Notes under the pieces: generated by a model
What the model saw: the letters and a program-made list of their open reading frames with translations, nothing else
Databases searched by the model: none
Told to the model about the DNA's origin: nothing
Assembly: GCF_000241325.1 (NCBI RefSeq)
Contig: NZ_BAEI01000072.1
Coordinates: 1-64,000, forward strand
Origin: Gordonia polyisoprenivorans NBRC 16320 = JCM 10675
GTDB lineage: Bacteria > Actinomycetota > Actinomycetes > Mycobacteriales > Mycobacteriaceae
Length of the DNA stretch: 64,000 nucleotides
Reading direction: 5' to 3'
In this document: one piece after another, positions 1-9,166 of the stretch
Position numbering within the stretch: position 1 is the stretch's first letter
Layout of the letters: every line of letters starts with the position of its first letter
Made by a program: the position numbers and the translations under genes

Positions 1-321
1 CAGATGAAGATGTTCCTGACCCGGCTGGGTTTCGGGTCGAAGGTGGTGGTCACCGGCGACACCACGCAGGTCGACCTGCCCGGCGGTGCGCAGAGCGGAC
101 TGATGGCCGCCACCCGCATCCTCGACGGCATCGACGACATCCACTTCGCCACCCTGACCAGTCAGGACGTGGTCCGGCACCGGCTCGTCGCCGACATCGT
201 CGACGCCTACGGGCGGGCCGAGGAGGCGGCGCAGGACAACCCGCGACTGCGTGACTCGGATCGCATCGGTGGCCCCAATCGCGCCGCGCGGCGCTCGGCA
301 AGTCAGGGACGACGCTCATGA
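1..321 (+). CDS. phoH: PhoH-family ATPase, C-terminal part
   Basis: This is the 3' end of a gene that starts before the window; about 106 codons are visible. The segment around [13 protein letters not shown] and the following SGL and TSQDVVRH stretches are typical of the C-terminal half of PhoH-like P-loop ATPases (Walker B region and beyond); the Walker A motif would lie outside. The tail after about residue 80 is charged and probably disordered. PhoH proteins are predicted RNA-associated ATPases/helicases. It overlaps ybeY by 4 bp (ATGA), so the two are translationally coupled, the order seen in mycobacteria (Rv2368c-Rv2367c). Confidence 0.9.
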   Translation, partial: QMKMFLTRLGFGSKVVVTGDTTQVDLPGGAQSGLMAATRILDGIDDIHFATLTSQDVVRHRLVADIVDAYGRAEEAAQDNPRLRDSDRIGGPNRAARRSASQGRRS

Positions 322-920
322 GCATCGAATTCGCCAACGAGTCCGGCGTGGACGTCCCCGCCGAATTGGTGCTCGCCGCAGCACGATTCGCGACCGAGGC
401 GATGGACGTCCATCCAGGTGCCGAACTCTCGGTGCTCTGTGTGGACGAGCCGACGATGGCCGACATGCACGTGCAATGGATGGATCTGCCCGGTCCCACC
501 GACGTGATGAGCTTCCCGATGGACGAGTTGGTGCCCGGCGGGCGGCCCGACGCCGCCGAGCCGGGCCCCGCCATCCTCGGCGACATCGTGCTCTGCCCCG
601 AATTCGCCGCCAAACAGGCCCGCGAGGCCCGGCGCTCACTCGAGCACGAACTGGCGATGCTCACCATCCACGGCGTCCTGCATCTGCTCGGCTACGACCA
701 CGCCGAACCCGACGAGGAGAAGGAGATGTTCGGCCTGCAGAACCGTCTGCTCGAAGAGTTCTACGCACAGCGGCACCGCGAGTCCCAGCAGCAACGCCAG
801 ACCGATCGGGACACCCGTCTGCTGACCAACATCGGGTTCACCGACTCCCCGTTCCCCGAATTCCCGGGAGGTGACGAGGGCTCCGCGCAGCAGCGGCCCG
901 CGGGCTCGACGGAGCAGTGA
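318..920 (+). CDS. ybeY: Endoribonuclease YbeY (rRNA maturation)
   Basis: Single-strand-specific zinc endoribonuclease acting in 16S rRNA 3' maturation and 70S ribosome quality control. The protein is 200 aa. The zinc signature [11 protein letters not shown] lies near residue 115-125 and supplies the three His ligands; [10 protein letters not shown] upstream is also family-typical. The C-terminal 45 residues are an extra, low-complexity tail seen in actinobacterial versions. The ATG overlaps the phoH stop, and the stop overlaps the GTG of the next gene, so it sits in a tightly coupled operon. Confidence 0.96.
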   Translation: MSIEFANESGVDVPAELVLAAARFATEAMDVHPGAELSVLCVDEPTMADMHVQWMDLPGPTDVMSFPMDELVPGGRPDAAEPGPAILGDIVLCPEFAAKQAREARRSLEHELAMLTIHGVLHLLGYDHAEPDEEKEMFGLQNRLLEEFYAQRHRESQQQRQTDRDTRLLTNIGFTDSPFPEFPGGDEGSAQQRPAGSTEQ

Positions 921-2338
921 CCGGGGCCGCCTATCTGTGGTTCGCGCTGTCCGCCGTCGTCCTCGTCGTCCTCAGCGGAGTGTTCGCCGCGGTGGACACC
1001 GCGGTGTCGACCGTGTCGATCGCCCGTGTCGAGGACATGGTCAAGGAACGGCGCGCGGGTGCGGTGCGGCTCATGCGGGTGCTCGCCGCCCGCGCGACCT
1101 ATGTCGGTCTCGCGGTGTTGCTGCGGGTGGTGTGTGAAACCGCTGCCGTCGCGTTGGTTGCGGTGATCGTCGTGTCCGAACTGGGCATCGGGTGGGGACT
1201 GATCGTCGCCATCGCCGGGATGGCGGTGGTGTCATATGTGGCGGCCGGGGTCGGCCCGCGCACGCTCGGTCGTCAACACGCCTACACCATCGCGCTGGCC
1301 TCGGCCGCGGCGCTGCAGATCCTGGGCGTGATCCTCACCCCGCTGACCCGGTTGCTCATCCTCATCGGAAACGCGGTGACGCCGGGTAAGGGATACCGCA
1401 ACGGGCCGTTCGCCACCGAGGTCGAGTTGCGTGAGGTCGTCGACCTCGCCGAGGCGAGCGGGGTGGTGGCCGCCGACGAACGCCGCATGATCCAGTCGGT
1501 CTTCGAACTCGGCGACACCAACGCCCGCGAGGTGATGGTGCCGCGACCGGAGATGATCTGGATCGAGAGTGACAAGAGCGCCGCGCAGGCAACGAGTCTG
1601 GCTGTGCGCAGCGGGCATTCGCGTATCCCGGTGATCGGGGAGAACCCCGACGACATCCTCGGGGTGGTGTATCTGAAGGATCTCGTGGAGCGCTCGATGC
1701 GCGGCGAGGACGCCCGCTCGGTGAGCGTTTCGGCGGTGATGCGCCCGGCGGAGTTCATCCCCGACTCCAAACCGCTGGACCGGGTTCTGGAGGACATGCG
1801 GCGCACCCACAACCACATGGCGTTGCTCGTCGACGAATACGGCGGCATCGCCGGGCTGGTCACCATCGAGGACGTCCTCGAGGAGATCGTCGGGGAGATC
1901 ACCGACGAGTACGACACCGGTGAGGTCGCCCCCGTGGAAGACCTCGGCGACGGTCGGTACCGGGTCTCGGCGCGACTGCCGGTGGAGGATCTCGGCGAAC
2001 TGTTCGACATCGACATCGACGACGACGAGGTCGAAACCGTCGGCGGGCTCGTCGGCCTCGAACTCGGCCGGGTGCCGCTGCCGGGGGCTCGTGTCGCCAG
2101 CCACGGCCTGCAACTGGTGGCCGAGGGCGGACCGAATCGGCAAGGCCGCCAGCGCATCACGACCGTGCTCGTCGAGCAGATCGAGGAGCCCGAGACGGAG
2201 CGGGATCCGCTCGATGCCCGAGAGGACGAGCGCAACGACGCGCCGGGCAGGCGTGGCGGCTCGCGGGGCGGTGACCGCTCCCGACGCAACGGCGAATACG
2301 CTGAGCGCCGGGACGCCCAGCAGAAGGAGGCCATGTGA
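917..2338 (+). CDS. CNNM/CorC-type membrane protein with CBS pair
   Basis: Hemolysin-C/CorC-family transporter-like protein of 473 aa, implicated in the family in divalent cation (Mg2+/Co2+) efflux. Order: an N-terminal DUF21/CNNM domain of about four membrane segments (residues 1-170), two CBS domains (about 195-320, with VMVPRPEM and [14 protein letters not shown]), then a CorC/HlyC C-terminal domain (about 335-425) and a charged tail. The GTG start overlaps the ybeY stop by 4 bp, which decides the start. It corresponds in position to Rv2366c of M. tuberculosis. Confidence 0.93.
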   Translation: MTGAAYLWFALSAVVLVVLSGVFAAVDTAVSTVSIARVEDMVKERRAGAVRLMRVLAARATYVGLAVLLRVVCETAAVALVAVIVVSELGIGWGLIVAIAGMAVVSYVAAGVGPRTLGRQHAYTIALASAAALQILGVILTPLTRLLILIGNAVTPGKGYRNGPFATEVELREVVDLAEASGVVAADERRMIQSVFELGDTNAREVMVPRPEMIWIESDKSAAQATSLAVRSGHSRIPVIGENPDDILGVVYLKDLVERSMRGEDARSVSVSAVMRPAEFIPDSKPLDRVLEDMRRTHNHMALLVDEYGGIAGLVTIEDVLEEIVGEITDEYDTGEVAPVEDLGDGRYRVSARLPVEDLGELFDIDIDDDEVETVGGLVGLELGRVPLPGARVASHGLQLVAEGGPNRQGRQRITTVLVEQIEEPETERDPLDAREDERNDAPGRRGGSRGGDRSRRNGEYAERRDAQQKEAM

Positions 2339-2694
2339 GCGAGCCATTGGGTGACGAAGACGCCAAGTTGGTGACTCTCGCCCGCGGCGCGCGTGGCCGG
2401 GCGCAGTCGCCGTCGGGCGCGGCGGTCCGCGAGGGAGACGGCCGAACCTATGCCGGTGCCGACGTGCGTACCGCCTCGTTGGAACTGTCGGCACTACAGG
2501 TCGCGGTGGTCACCGCACTGTCGAGTGGCGCCGAGTCCTTCGAGGCAGCGGTGATCGTCGGCGGTGGCGCCGACGACCCGGGCCGCGCGACGCTCGCCGA
2601 GATCAGCCCGGACGCACTGCTGGTGGTCACCGACGCCGCGGGCACCGTGCTCGACCGGGTCCGCGCCGGTGCCGGGGCGGACACGGCTTCATGA
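2335..2694 (+). CDS. Cytidine-deaminase-fold protein lacking zinc ligands
   Basis: A 119-residue protein in the position of Rv2365c. The segment [19 protein letters not shown] aligns with the cytidine deaminase stretch that normally contains the HAE/CAE zinc ligand, and the N-terminal [16 protein letters not shown] resembles the CDA substrate loop. The protein has no cysteine at all, so neither the CAE nor the PCxxC zinc ligands exist. It therefore cannot be a normal zinc deaminase. Its conserved place between the CBS protein and era suggests a retained non-catalytic role. Start ATGT overlaps the upstream stop by 4 bp and its stop overlaps era. Confidence 0.75.
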   Translation: MSEPLGDEDAKLVTLARGARGRAQSPSGAAVREGDGRTYAGADVRTASLELSALQVAVVTALSSGAESFEAAVIVGGGADDPGRATLAEISPDALLVVTDAAGTVLDRVRAGAGADTAS

Positions 2695-3602
2695 CCGAAT
2701 TCCGTTCGGGTTTCGTGTGTTTCGTCGGCCGGCCGAACACCGGCAAGTCGACTTTGACCAATGCGCTGGTGGGCGAGAAGATCGCGATCACCTCGAATCG
2801 GCCGCAGACCACCCGCCACACCATCCGCGGAATCGTGAATCGGCCCGACGCGCAGCTGATCCTCGTCGACACCCCGGGGCTGCACCGGCCGCGCACGCTG
2901 CTCGGTCAGCGGCTCAACGATCTGGTCCGCGACACCTACTCCGAGGTCGACGTGATCGGTGTCTGCATCCCGGCCGACGAGCGGATCGGTCCGGGGGACC
3001 GGTGGATCGTCTCGCAGGTCCGGCAGATGGCGCCGGGGACCACGGTGCTCGGCATCGTGACCAAGATCGATCGCGTCGGGCCCGAGCAGGTCGCCGCCCA
3101 GCTGCTCGCCCTCTCCGAATTGCTCGGACCCACATCGGAAGTGGTACCCGTCTCGGCGACCTCGGGTGAGCAGATCGACGTGTTGACCGACGTGCTGGTG
3201 TCGCTGATGGAGCCCGGGCCGGCGTTCTATCCCGACGGAGAACTCACCGACGAGCCCGAACAGGTCCTGATGGCCGAGTTCATCCGCGAGGCCGCACTCG
3301 AGGGAGTTCACGACGAGTTGCCGCATTCGCTGGCGGTGGTCATCGAGGAGATCATCCCGCGCGAGGATCGGGCACCGGAGCAGGCGCCGATGGTCGATGT
3401 CCACGCAATCCTCTACGTCGAGCGTGACAGCCAGAAGGGCATCATCATCGGCCACAAGGGTGCCCGTCTGAAGGCGGTGGGCACCACGGCGCGCCGTCAG
3501 ATCGAGGCGATGCTGGGTGTGAAGGTGTACCTTGACCTGCACGTGAAGGTGGCCAAGGACTGGCAGCGCGACCCAAAGCAGTTGCGCCGCATGGGCTTCT
3601 AG
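2691..3602 (+). CDS. era: GTPase Era
   Basis: Ribosome-biogenesis GTPase that binds the 3' end of 16S rRNA and helps assemble the 30S subunit. The 303-aa length is standard. G1 is GRPNTGKST (residues about 12-20), G3 is DTPG near residue 60, G4 is TKID near residue 123. The C-terminal KH domain includes GIIIGHKGARLKAVG (about 247-261). It overlaps the preceding gene by 4 bp (ATGA). Its grouping with ybeY and recO is common across bacteria. Confidence 0.98.
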   Translation: MTEFRSGFVCFVGRPNTGKSTLTNALVGEKIAITSNRPQTTRHTIRGIVNRPDAQLILVDTPGLHRPRTLLGQRLNDLVRDTYSEVDVIGVCIPADERIGPGDRWIVSQVRQMAPGTTVLGIVTKIDRVGPEQVAAQLLALSELLGPTSEVVPVSATSGEQIDVLTDVLVSLMEPGPAFYPDGELTDEPEQVLMAEFIREAALEGVHDELPHSLAVVIEEIIPREDRAPEQAPMVDVHAILYVERDSQKGIIIGHKGARLKAVGTTARRQIEAMLGVKVYLDLHVKVAKDWQRDPKQLRRMGF

Positions 3603-3659
3603 GACACCGCAGGCTGGTGCGGGCGAGGTGGGCCCGCATCGCGGACCGGAGGGGTAGCG

Positions 3660-5174
3660 ATGGGCAGGCACGAGGAGACCGGGCACGTCCCCGAGGGTGA
3701 GGAACTGGCTCGGCCGGGCGAACACGAACGTCCACAGCGGGACGTCCGGGTCACCACCACGATCTCCGGGGTCCTGGGCTCGCCCCGGTTCTGGCTGCTC
3801 CCGCTGCTGTTGGTGGTGGTCGTGATGTCGTTCATGGCCGCCCTCTACATGGGCGCCATCGCCGATCCGGAGAAGAACCTGCACAACTTCCCGGTCGCGA
3901 TCGTCAACGAGGACAGCGGCGGCAGTCTCGACAACGGCAATGGCACCTCCACGCAGGTCGATTACGGCAAGCAGGTCGCCGACGGCATCATCACCAACGC
4001 CGCCAAGAGCGGTATCGCCGTGCACCGCACCGACCGGGTCACCGCACTCAACGAGCTCAACGGCGGCAAGGTCTACGGCGTGGTGGCACTCGGCGCCAAC
4101 TTCTCCGATTCCGTTCTCGCACTGGGCAAGGCCACCGTGCTGCAGGCGCGGCCGGAGCCGGTCACCATCGACGTCTACATCAACCGCGGGTCGGGGACCT
4201 TCGCCTCGGCGGTCACCACGACCTTCGCCGACCGAATCTCCGAGCAGGTCAACGCGCAGATGGGTCAACAACTCACCGACACCGTGCGCGCCCAGCTGGC
4301 CAAGGCGGACGTCGCGTTCTCCGGGGCGGCGCAATTGGCCCTGTGGCAGCCGGTCAAGGTCGACGTCATCGAGGCGACACCGCTGCCCGACGGCTCCGGA
4401 AATGGTTTGTCCGCCTTCTATTTCACGCTGTTGCTGATCCTGGCCGGGTTCACCGGCGCGATGATGGTGAGCATCGTGGTCGACGGCATGCTCGGCCAGA
4501 CCCCGATCGAGTACGGCCCGTTCTACCAATTGCGGGTCCGGCTGGCGATCTCGCGGTGGGGCACCCTGGCCGCCAAATGGACGATCATGGCGCTGGTGGC
4601 CGTGATCCAGTCGGCCATGTACATCGGCGTGTGCACCGCGGTCGGGACCTCCCTGCCCAACGCGTTCACCCTGTGGATGGTCTCGGTGCTCGCGATCTTC
4701 GCGGTCGGGGTGTCGGCGAGTTCGATGATGGCGGTCTTCGGCAACGCCGGGCTCATCCTCAATCTGGTCTTCTTCGTCATCCTGGGACTGCCGTCCTCCG
4801 GTGGGACGGTGCCGCTGGAGGCGAGTCCGCGGCTGTTCTCCTGGATCGCCGCGGTGGAACCGATGCACCTGGTGTACCTGGGCGTGCGGGCGGTCCTGTA
4901 CTTCGACGCCGACTGGGACGCCGGGCTGGGACGGTCGGTGATCCAGATGGTGATCGGGCTCGTCGTCGGTGTGCTGCTCGGCTGGCTGGGCACCACCTTC
5001 TACGACCGCAAGGGCTGGCATCGCTATCCCGGTGGGATGCGTCTGCCCGAGCGGCTGGCGAAGGCCATGGACAAGACCGGCACGCCCACCATCACCACAC
5101 CGTCGCCGCACCACTCGCCGGTGGGAGTTGCCGATGACGGGGTGTCACCGCCGGGCTCTGTCGTTGATCGGTGA
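3660..5174 (+). CDS. YhgE/Pip- or DUF3533-type membrane protein
   Basis: Membrane protein of 504 aa with ABC-2-like topology. One membrane helix follows the charged N-terminus (about residues 38-62). A large extracytoplasmic domain begins with NFPVAIVNEDSGG. At least five helices lie between about residues 250 and 455, and the cytoplasmic tail is Pro/Thr-rich. This layout matches the YhgE/Pip and DUF3533 families, some members of which serve as phage receptors or export components. No ATPase is adjacent. It sits between era and recO with a 57-bp gap, an insertion compared with M. tuberculosis, where amiA2 is in this place. Function unknown. Confidence 0.8.
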   Translation: MGRHEETGHVPEGEELARPGEHERPQRDVRVTTTISGVLGSPRFWLLPLLLVVVVMSFMAALYMGAIADPEKNLHNFPVAIVNEDSGGSLDNGNGTSTQVDYGKQVADGIITNAAKSGIAVHRTDRVTALNELNGGKVYGVVALGANFSDSVLALGKATVLQARPEPVTIDVYINRGSGTFASAVTTTFADRISEQVNAQMGQQLTDTVRAQLAKADVAFSGAAQLALWQPVKVDVIEATPLPDGSGNGLSAFYFTLLLILAGFTGAMMVSIVVDGMLGQTPIEYGPFYQLRVRLAISRWGTLAAKWTIMALVAVIQSAMYIGVCTAVGTSLPNAFTLWMVSVLAIFAVGVSASSMMAVFGNAGLILNLVFFVILGLPSSGGTVPLEASPRLFSWIAAVEPMHLVYLGVRAVLYFDADWDAGLGRSVIQMVIGLVVGVLLGWLGTTFYDRKGWHRYPGGMRLPERLAKAMDKTGTPTITTPSPHHSPVGVADDGVSPPGSVVDR

Positions 5175-5186
5175 CAGAATGACCCG

Positions 5187-5978
5187 GTGAGGTTCTACCG
5201 TGATGAGGCTGTCGTGCTGCGCCAGCACAAGCTCGGCGAGGCCGATCGGATCATCACGTTGCTGACCGCCGACCACGGGCTCGTGCGCGCGGTGGCCAAG
5301 GGGGTGCGCCGCACCCGGTCCAAGTTCGGTGGACGCCTCGAACCGTTCGCCCACGTCGACATCCATCTCTATCCGGGCCGCAACCTCGATGTCGTCACGC
5401 AGGTGCACAGTCTGCACGCCTTCTCCGACGCCATCGTCGCCGACTACGGGCGCTACACCACCGCGTGCGCGGTGCTCGAGACCGCCGAACGACTCGCCGG
5501 CGAGGAGCGTGCACCGGCCACCCAGTTGCAGCGACTGACCGTCGGGGCGCTCGAGGCGCTCGCCGAGGATCGTCGCCCACGTCAGCTCATCCTCGATGCA
5601 TTCCTGTTGCGGGCCATGCATTGTGCGGGCTGGATGCCTGCGCTGGAGTTGTGCGCACGATGCGCCACCCCCGGCCCGCACCGTGCGTTTCACGTCGCCG
5701 CCGGGGGAGCGGTGTGTCTGCACTGCCGGCCGCCGGGCGCGGCGACCCCCTCCCCGGGAGTGCTCGACCTGATGGATGCGCTGTTCCGCGGCCAGTGGGA
5801 GCACACCACCGACGCCTCCGATTCGCTACGTCGCCAGGCCAGCGGACTGACCGCCGCGCACCTGCAATGGCACCTGGAACGGCAGCTGCGCACCCTGCCG
5901 CTGATCGAGCGTGCCGCTCCTCATAGGGTGATCGAGTCAGGCGTGAGAGGAGTCGAAGATGGCGTTGCGGCCGGGTAG
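5187..5978 (+). CDS. recO: DNA repair protein RecO
   Basis: Recombination mediator of the RecFOR pathway; loads RecA onto SSB-coated single-stranded DNA. The protein is 263 aa. The N-terminal OB fold begins [21 protein letters not shown] zinc-finger-like Cys4 set is visible (CARC near residue 153, then CLHC near residue 173), as in many bacterial RecO proteins. The start is GTG. Its 3' end overlaps the uppS start by 20 bp. Confidence 0.95.
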   Translation: MRFYRDEAVVLRQHKLGEADRIITLLTADHGLVRAVAKGVRRTRSKFGGRLEPFAHVDIHLYPGRNLDVVTQVHSLHAFSDAIVADYGRYTTACAVLETAERLAGEERAPATQLQRLTVGALEALAEDRRPRQLILDAFLLRAMHCAGWMPALELCARCATPGPHRAFHVAAGGAVCLHCRPPGAATPSPGVLDLMDALFRGQWEHTTDASDSLRRQASGLTAAHLQWHLERQLRTLPLIERAAPHRVIESGVRGVEDGVAAG

Positions 5979-6780
5979 CTCCGCCAAGAAGCAGACCGCG
6001 CACCGGGCACGTACGCTCATCCGCCCGCCCGATCCCCATCCCAGCGGTGCCACCCCACCGAATCTGCCTCCGGAGTTCGTCCCCAATCACGTCGCCCTGG
6101 TGATGGACGGCAACGGACGGTGGGCCACCGACCGCGGCCTACCCCGCACGGAGGGGCACAAGCGCGGCGAGGCCGTGCTGATGGACACCGTGTGCGGATG
6201 TATCGAGATCGGCGTGAAGTGGTTGTCGGCGTACGCGTTCTCGACCGAGAACTGGTCGCGTAGTCCCGACGAGGTCCGGTTCCTGATGGGGTTCAACCGT
6301 GACGTGATCCGACGTCGGCGTGACGAGATGCACGAGATGGGGGTGCGCGTGCGCTGGGCGGGACGGCGGCCGCGGTTGTGGCGCAGCGTCATCAAGGAAC
6401 TCGAGGTCGCCGAGGAACTGACCAAGGACAACGACGTGATGACGCTGACCATGTGCGTCAACTACGGTGGACGTGCCGAGATCGCGGATGCCGCAAGGGA
6501 AATCGCGCGGCGAGCGGCGGCCGGCGAGATCGACCCGGAACGGATCACCGAGTCGTCCTTCGCGCGATACCTCGATGAGCCGGACATGCCCGACGTCGAC
6601 CTGTTCTTGCGTCCCTCCGGCGAGCAGCGCATCTCCAACTTCTTGCTCTGGCAGTCGGCCTACGCCGAAATGGTGTACCAGAAGAAGCTCTTTCCCGATT
6701 TCGATCGCCGCGACCTGTGGGCGGCGTGTCTCGAATACGCCTCACGCGACCGGCGCTTCGGCGGGGTCAGGCCCACATGA
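5959..6780 (+). CDS. uppS: Isoprenyl transferase (Z-decaprenyl diphosphate synthase type)
   Basis: Cis-prenyltransferase that elongates an allylic diphosphate with isopentenyl diphosphate to make the polyprenyl carrier for peptidoglycan, arabinogalactan and lipomannan. The 273-aa protein shows MDGNGRWA (catalytic Asp) near residue 50, the downstream cis-prenyltransferase signature [19 protein letters not shown], and [12 protein letters not shown]. The long N-terminal extension is as in the Rv2361c-type enzyme. The ATG lies inside the end of recO in another frame, so translation is coupled. Confidence 0.97.
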   Translation: MALRPGSSAKKQTAHRARTLIRPPDPHPSGATPPNLPPEFVPNHVALVMDGNGRWATDRGLPRTEGHKRGEAVLMDTVCGCIEIGVKWLSAYAFSTENWSRSPDEVRFLMGFNRDVIRRRRDEMHEMGVRVRWAGRRPRLWRSVIKELEVAEELTKDNDVMTLTMCVNYGGRAEIADAAREIARRAAAGEIDPERITESSFARYLDEPDMPDVDLFLRPSGEQRISNFLLWQSAYAEMVYQKKLFPDFDRRDLWAACLEYASRDRRFGGVRPT

Positions 6781-7190
6781 CCGACGACGACGCGACATCG
6801 GTTGCGCGCGTGCGCGGGTTACTCACCGAGGTCGGTGACGTGGTGGGCGGTGACGCCGACTCGGTGGTCGTCCGGGTGGGACGCACCCGCGCCTCGATCC
6901 GCGCGGTCGACATCGCCGAGAACCTCGAGGTCCTCAGTGTCACGCAACTGATCGCGGTGAATCTGCCCAACACCCCGGAACTACGCGACGACGTCGAAAC
7001 CCACGACGCGAAGCTCAGTTTCGGCAGTCTGCGACGCAGCGACCCGGAGGGCGTGACCACCGACGTGTTGCTCTACTACACGTTTCCGATCGGTGGCCTC
7101 GCTGACATGGCGCTGCTGACCATGCTGCATCTGGTGCTGGTGACCGGCGCCGACGTCGCCGGTCATCTGGTCGGCGGCGCCATTTCCTGA
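6777..7190 (+). CDS. Conserved hypothetical protein (Rv2360c position)
   Basis: A 137-aa protein whose ATG overlaps the uppS stop (ATGA), which decides the start; a longer in-frame reading back to 6717 would run into uppS. The mixed alpha/beta sequence with hydrophobic strands ([19 protein letters not shown]) recalls YbjN/type III chaperone-like folds, but I do not claim membership. Its position right after uppS and before convergent zur is the same as Rv2360c. It overlaps the 3' end of zur by 28 bp on the opposite strand. Confidence 0.7.
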   Translation: MTDDDATSVARVRGLLTEVGDVVGGDADSVVVRVGRTRASIRAVDIAENLEVLSVTQLIAVNLPNTPELRDDVETHDAKLSFGSLRRSDPEGVTTDVLLYYTFPIGGLADMALLTMLHLVLVTGADVAGHLVGGAIS

Positions 7191-7606
7191 CGACGGGCCT
7201 GGCACTGCGCGCACCGCCCGAAGACCTCGACGGTGTGGTGGATGTCGGTGAATCCGTGTTCCTCGGCGACCGTCGCGGCCCAGCGTTCGACGGGGTCGGC
7301 CTGGACCTCCACGGTGGTGCCGCACTCCCGGCAGACCAGATGGTGGTGGTGACCGGACGAGCAGTTGCGATAGCGGGTCTCACCCGTCCCGTCCCACAGC
7401 GCGTCGATCTGTCCGGACTGCGACAAGGCCTGCAGGTTGCGGTAGACCGTGGTCAGTCCGATCGACTCGCCACGGGCCTTGAGTTGTTCGTGGAGTTCCT
7501 GCGCGGACCGGAAGTCCTCGCTGTCGGCCAGGGCGTCGGCGATGGCCGCACGCTGCCGGGTGGAGCGGATGCCGGTGACGGGTCCCGCGGCCGATCGGCT
7601 GCTCAC
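7163..7606 (-). CDS. zur: Fur-family zinc uptake regulator
   Basis: Zinc-dependent repressor of zinc-uptake genes, 147 aa. The winged-helix region includes STRQRAAIADAL and the recognition helix TTVYRNLQALSQSG. Metal ligands are visible: the His run HHHHLVCRECG and the second pair CAQC near the C-terminus form the structural Cys4 site. Its start overlaps the stop of the smtB gene by 4 bp, giving the mycobacterial smtB-zur(furB) operon, so a zinc-excess sensor and a zinc-sufficiency sensor are co-transcribed. Confidence 0.94.
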   Translation of the reverse strand: MSSRSAAGPVTGIRSTRQRAAIADALADSEDFRSAQELHEQLKARGESIGLTTVYRNLQALSQSGQIDALWDGTGETRYRNCSSGHHHHLVCRECGTTVEVQADPVERWAATVAEEHGFTDIHHTVEVFGRCAQCQARRQEMAPPTR

Positions 7607-8052
7607 GAGGCGGCTCCGGTTCGGTCCTGCGCCACCGGATCAGCCGGGTCGCCGGTGGCGCCAACCGATTCGGGGTCGCCGGCCGACTCGGTCTCGACCG
7701 ACGATTCGGTGGCGTGGACCAGGGCGTCGGTCACGATGTGCGCGAGGTGATCGTCGATGAGTTCATACATGATCTCGCGCCCGTTGCGGTGCCCGCGCAC
7801 CACGCCGGCGTCCTTGAGCACCCGGAGGTGCTGACTGACGAGAGGTTGGCTCAGCCCGAGTCCGCCGACGAGCTCGTGGACGCATTTGGCGCTCTCCTGC
7901 AGGGACAACACGATGGCGATCCGGGTCGGCGCGGCCAGCGCACGGAGGAGGTCACTGGCGGCCTCACGGGCCTGCGCGTCGGTGCGCTCGGTGAGGGCGT
8001 CGCAGGGTCGGTGGGTGTCCATGTCGACCATCTTATGGGAAGTCGTTGTCAT
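7603..8052 (-). CDS. smtB: ArsR/SmtB-family zinc-sensing repressor
   Basis: Winged-helix metal sensor, 149 aa. The recognition helix is LSQPLVSQHLRVLKDAG. In the C-terminal helix the pattern D-x-H-x10-H-x2-E is complete (DDH near residue 112, then HATE), the alpha-5 zinc site of SmtB-type sensors. By analogy with mycobacteria it represses the smtB-zur operon when zinc is low. The ATG at 8052 is the longest choice; internal ATGs at 8031 and 8022 would remove only non-conserved residues. Both are possible. Confidence 0.9.
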   Translation of the reverse strand: MTTTSHKMVDMDTHRPCDALTERTDAQAREAASDLLRALAAPTRIAIVLSLQESAKCVHELVGGLGLSQPLVSQHLRVLKDAGVVRGHRNGREIMYELIDDHLAHIVTDALVHATESSVETESAGDPESVGATGDPADPVAQDRTGAAS

Positions 8053-8157
8053 TTGGGATGAGCGTTGCCGACGACCACCACATACCGAGAGGCATACCCG
8101 CTAGTCTGGAAACGTATGTTGCCAGAATGTGGCGGTTCAGAGTGGGAGGGCTTCGAG

Positions 8158-9024
8158 ATGACCGATGAGGATGAGCCGCATCGTACGAGGGTGTCCCGTG
8201 CGCAACTCGACGCACTCGACGCGAGTTTGTTCGCCCGCTCGTTGATGGCGATGGGCAACACCATGAGCACTGCGAACGTGATCATGCAGCTCGCCGATCC
8301 CGCGGTCGGTTACGGCGTCGCGCACAGCACCGTCGACAATGGGCGGCTCGATCGGCATCCGGTCAAGCGGGCACGCACGACCGCGTCATATCTGGCCGTC
8401 GCCATCCTCGGCGACGCCGACGACCGGCGCTGATTTCGGCGTGCGGTCAATGGCCAGCACGCGCAGGTCCGGTCCGCGCCGGACAGTCCGGTCGAGTACG
8501 ACGCCATGAATCCGCACCTGCAGCTCTGGGTGGCGGCGTGTCTCTACGTCGGTCTCGAGGACATCTACGAGCGGGTGTACGGGCCGCTGTCCGGTGACCT
8601 CCGCGACGAGTTCTACCGCCAGGGAATGGTGTGCGGCACCACCTTGCAGATGCCTGCCGAGAGCTGGCCCGCCGACCGCGACGCCTTCGACGAGTACTGG
8701 GATCGGCGGGTGGCCGAGATCTCGATCAGCGACGAGGTGCGCGAGTTCCTCCTGTCGATCGCCCGCTTCGGGTACGCACCGCAGTGGGTGCAACGCCGGT
8801 ACGGCCCGGTCAAATACCGGCGCACGATCGGCTATCTGCCGCCGGCGTTCCGGACCGCGCTGCGCGTGGAATGGACCGCCGACGACCAGCGCTGGTTCGA
8901 CGACTACATCGCGCGCTGCGTCGCCGCGGAACGTCGACGGCCCCGCTGGCGCTCCCAGTTGGGATTTCGGCTCTTGCTCTGGGACACGCGGATACGGCAT
9001 CGACTGGGTCGGCCGCTGGTGTGA
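8158..9024 (+). pseudogene. MpaB/DUF2236-family gene interrupted by in-frame TGA
   Basis: The first part (8158-8430) and the second part (from 8434) are in the same reading frame, separated by one TGA at 8431-8433. Reading through gives a continuous oxygenase MpaB (DUF2236) protein of about 288 residues: [18 protein letters not shown] early, then HAQVRS and LQLWVAACLYVGLEDIYE after the stop. The start ATG at 8158 has a GGGAGGG ribosome site seven bases upstream. There is no insertion or deletion, only the stop. Translation could restart at ATG 8506, giving a 172-aa C-terminal piece. Either a true nonsense mutation or a sequencing error. Confidence 0.8.
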
Positions 9025-9166
9025 GCCGGCGCGCGGTGGCGTGGTCCTCGGGTCGGGACCGCCGGGCGGATCCGCGATTGTTCTCCGCTTGTGATCGACG
9101 GCTACCCTGTAGGGGTTGCCGACATCGAAGGTGCCGGTGGCGTGACCCTGTCCCAACGTCTGTGGA

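Noticed and set aside
2448-5114. 888-codon open frame on the minus strand opposite era and the YhgE-like gene
   Set aside because: It has His/Arg/Asp/Gly-biased composition without any domain and runs antisense to two clear genes. It is a shadow frame of high-GC DNA.
8431-8433. TGA read as selenocysteine
   Set aside because: No SECIS-like hairpin follows immediately, MpaB/DUF2236 proteins are not known selenoproteins, and the codon is not at a catalytic position.
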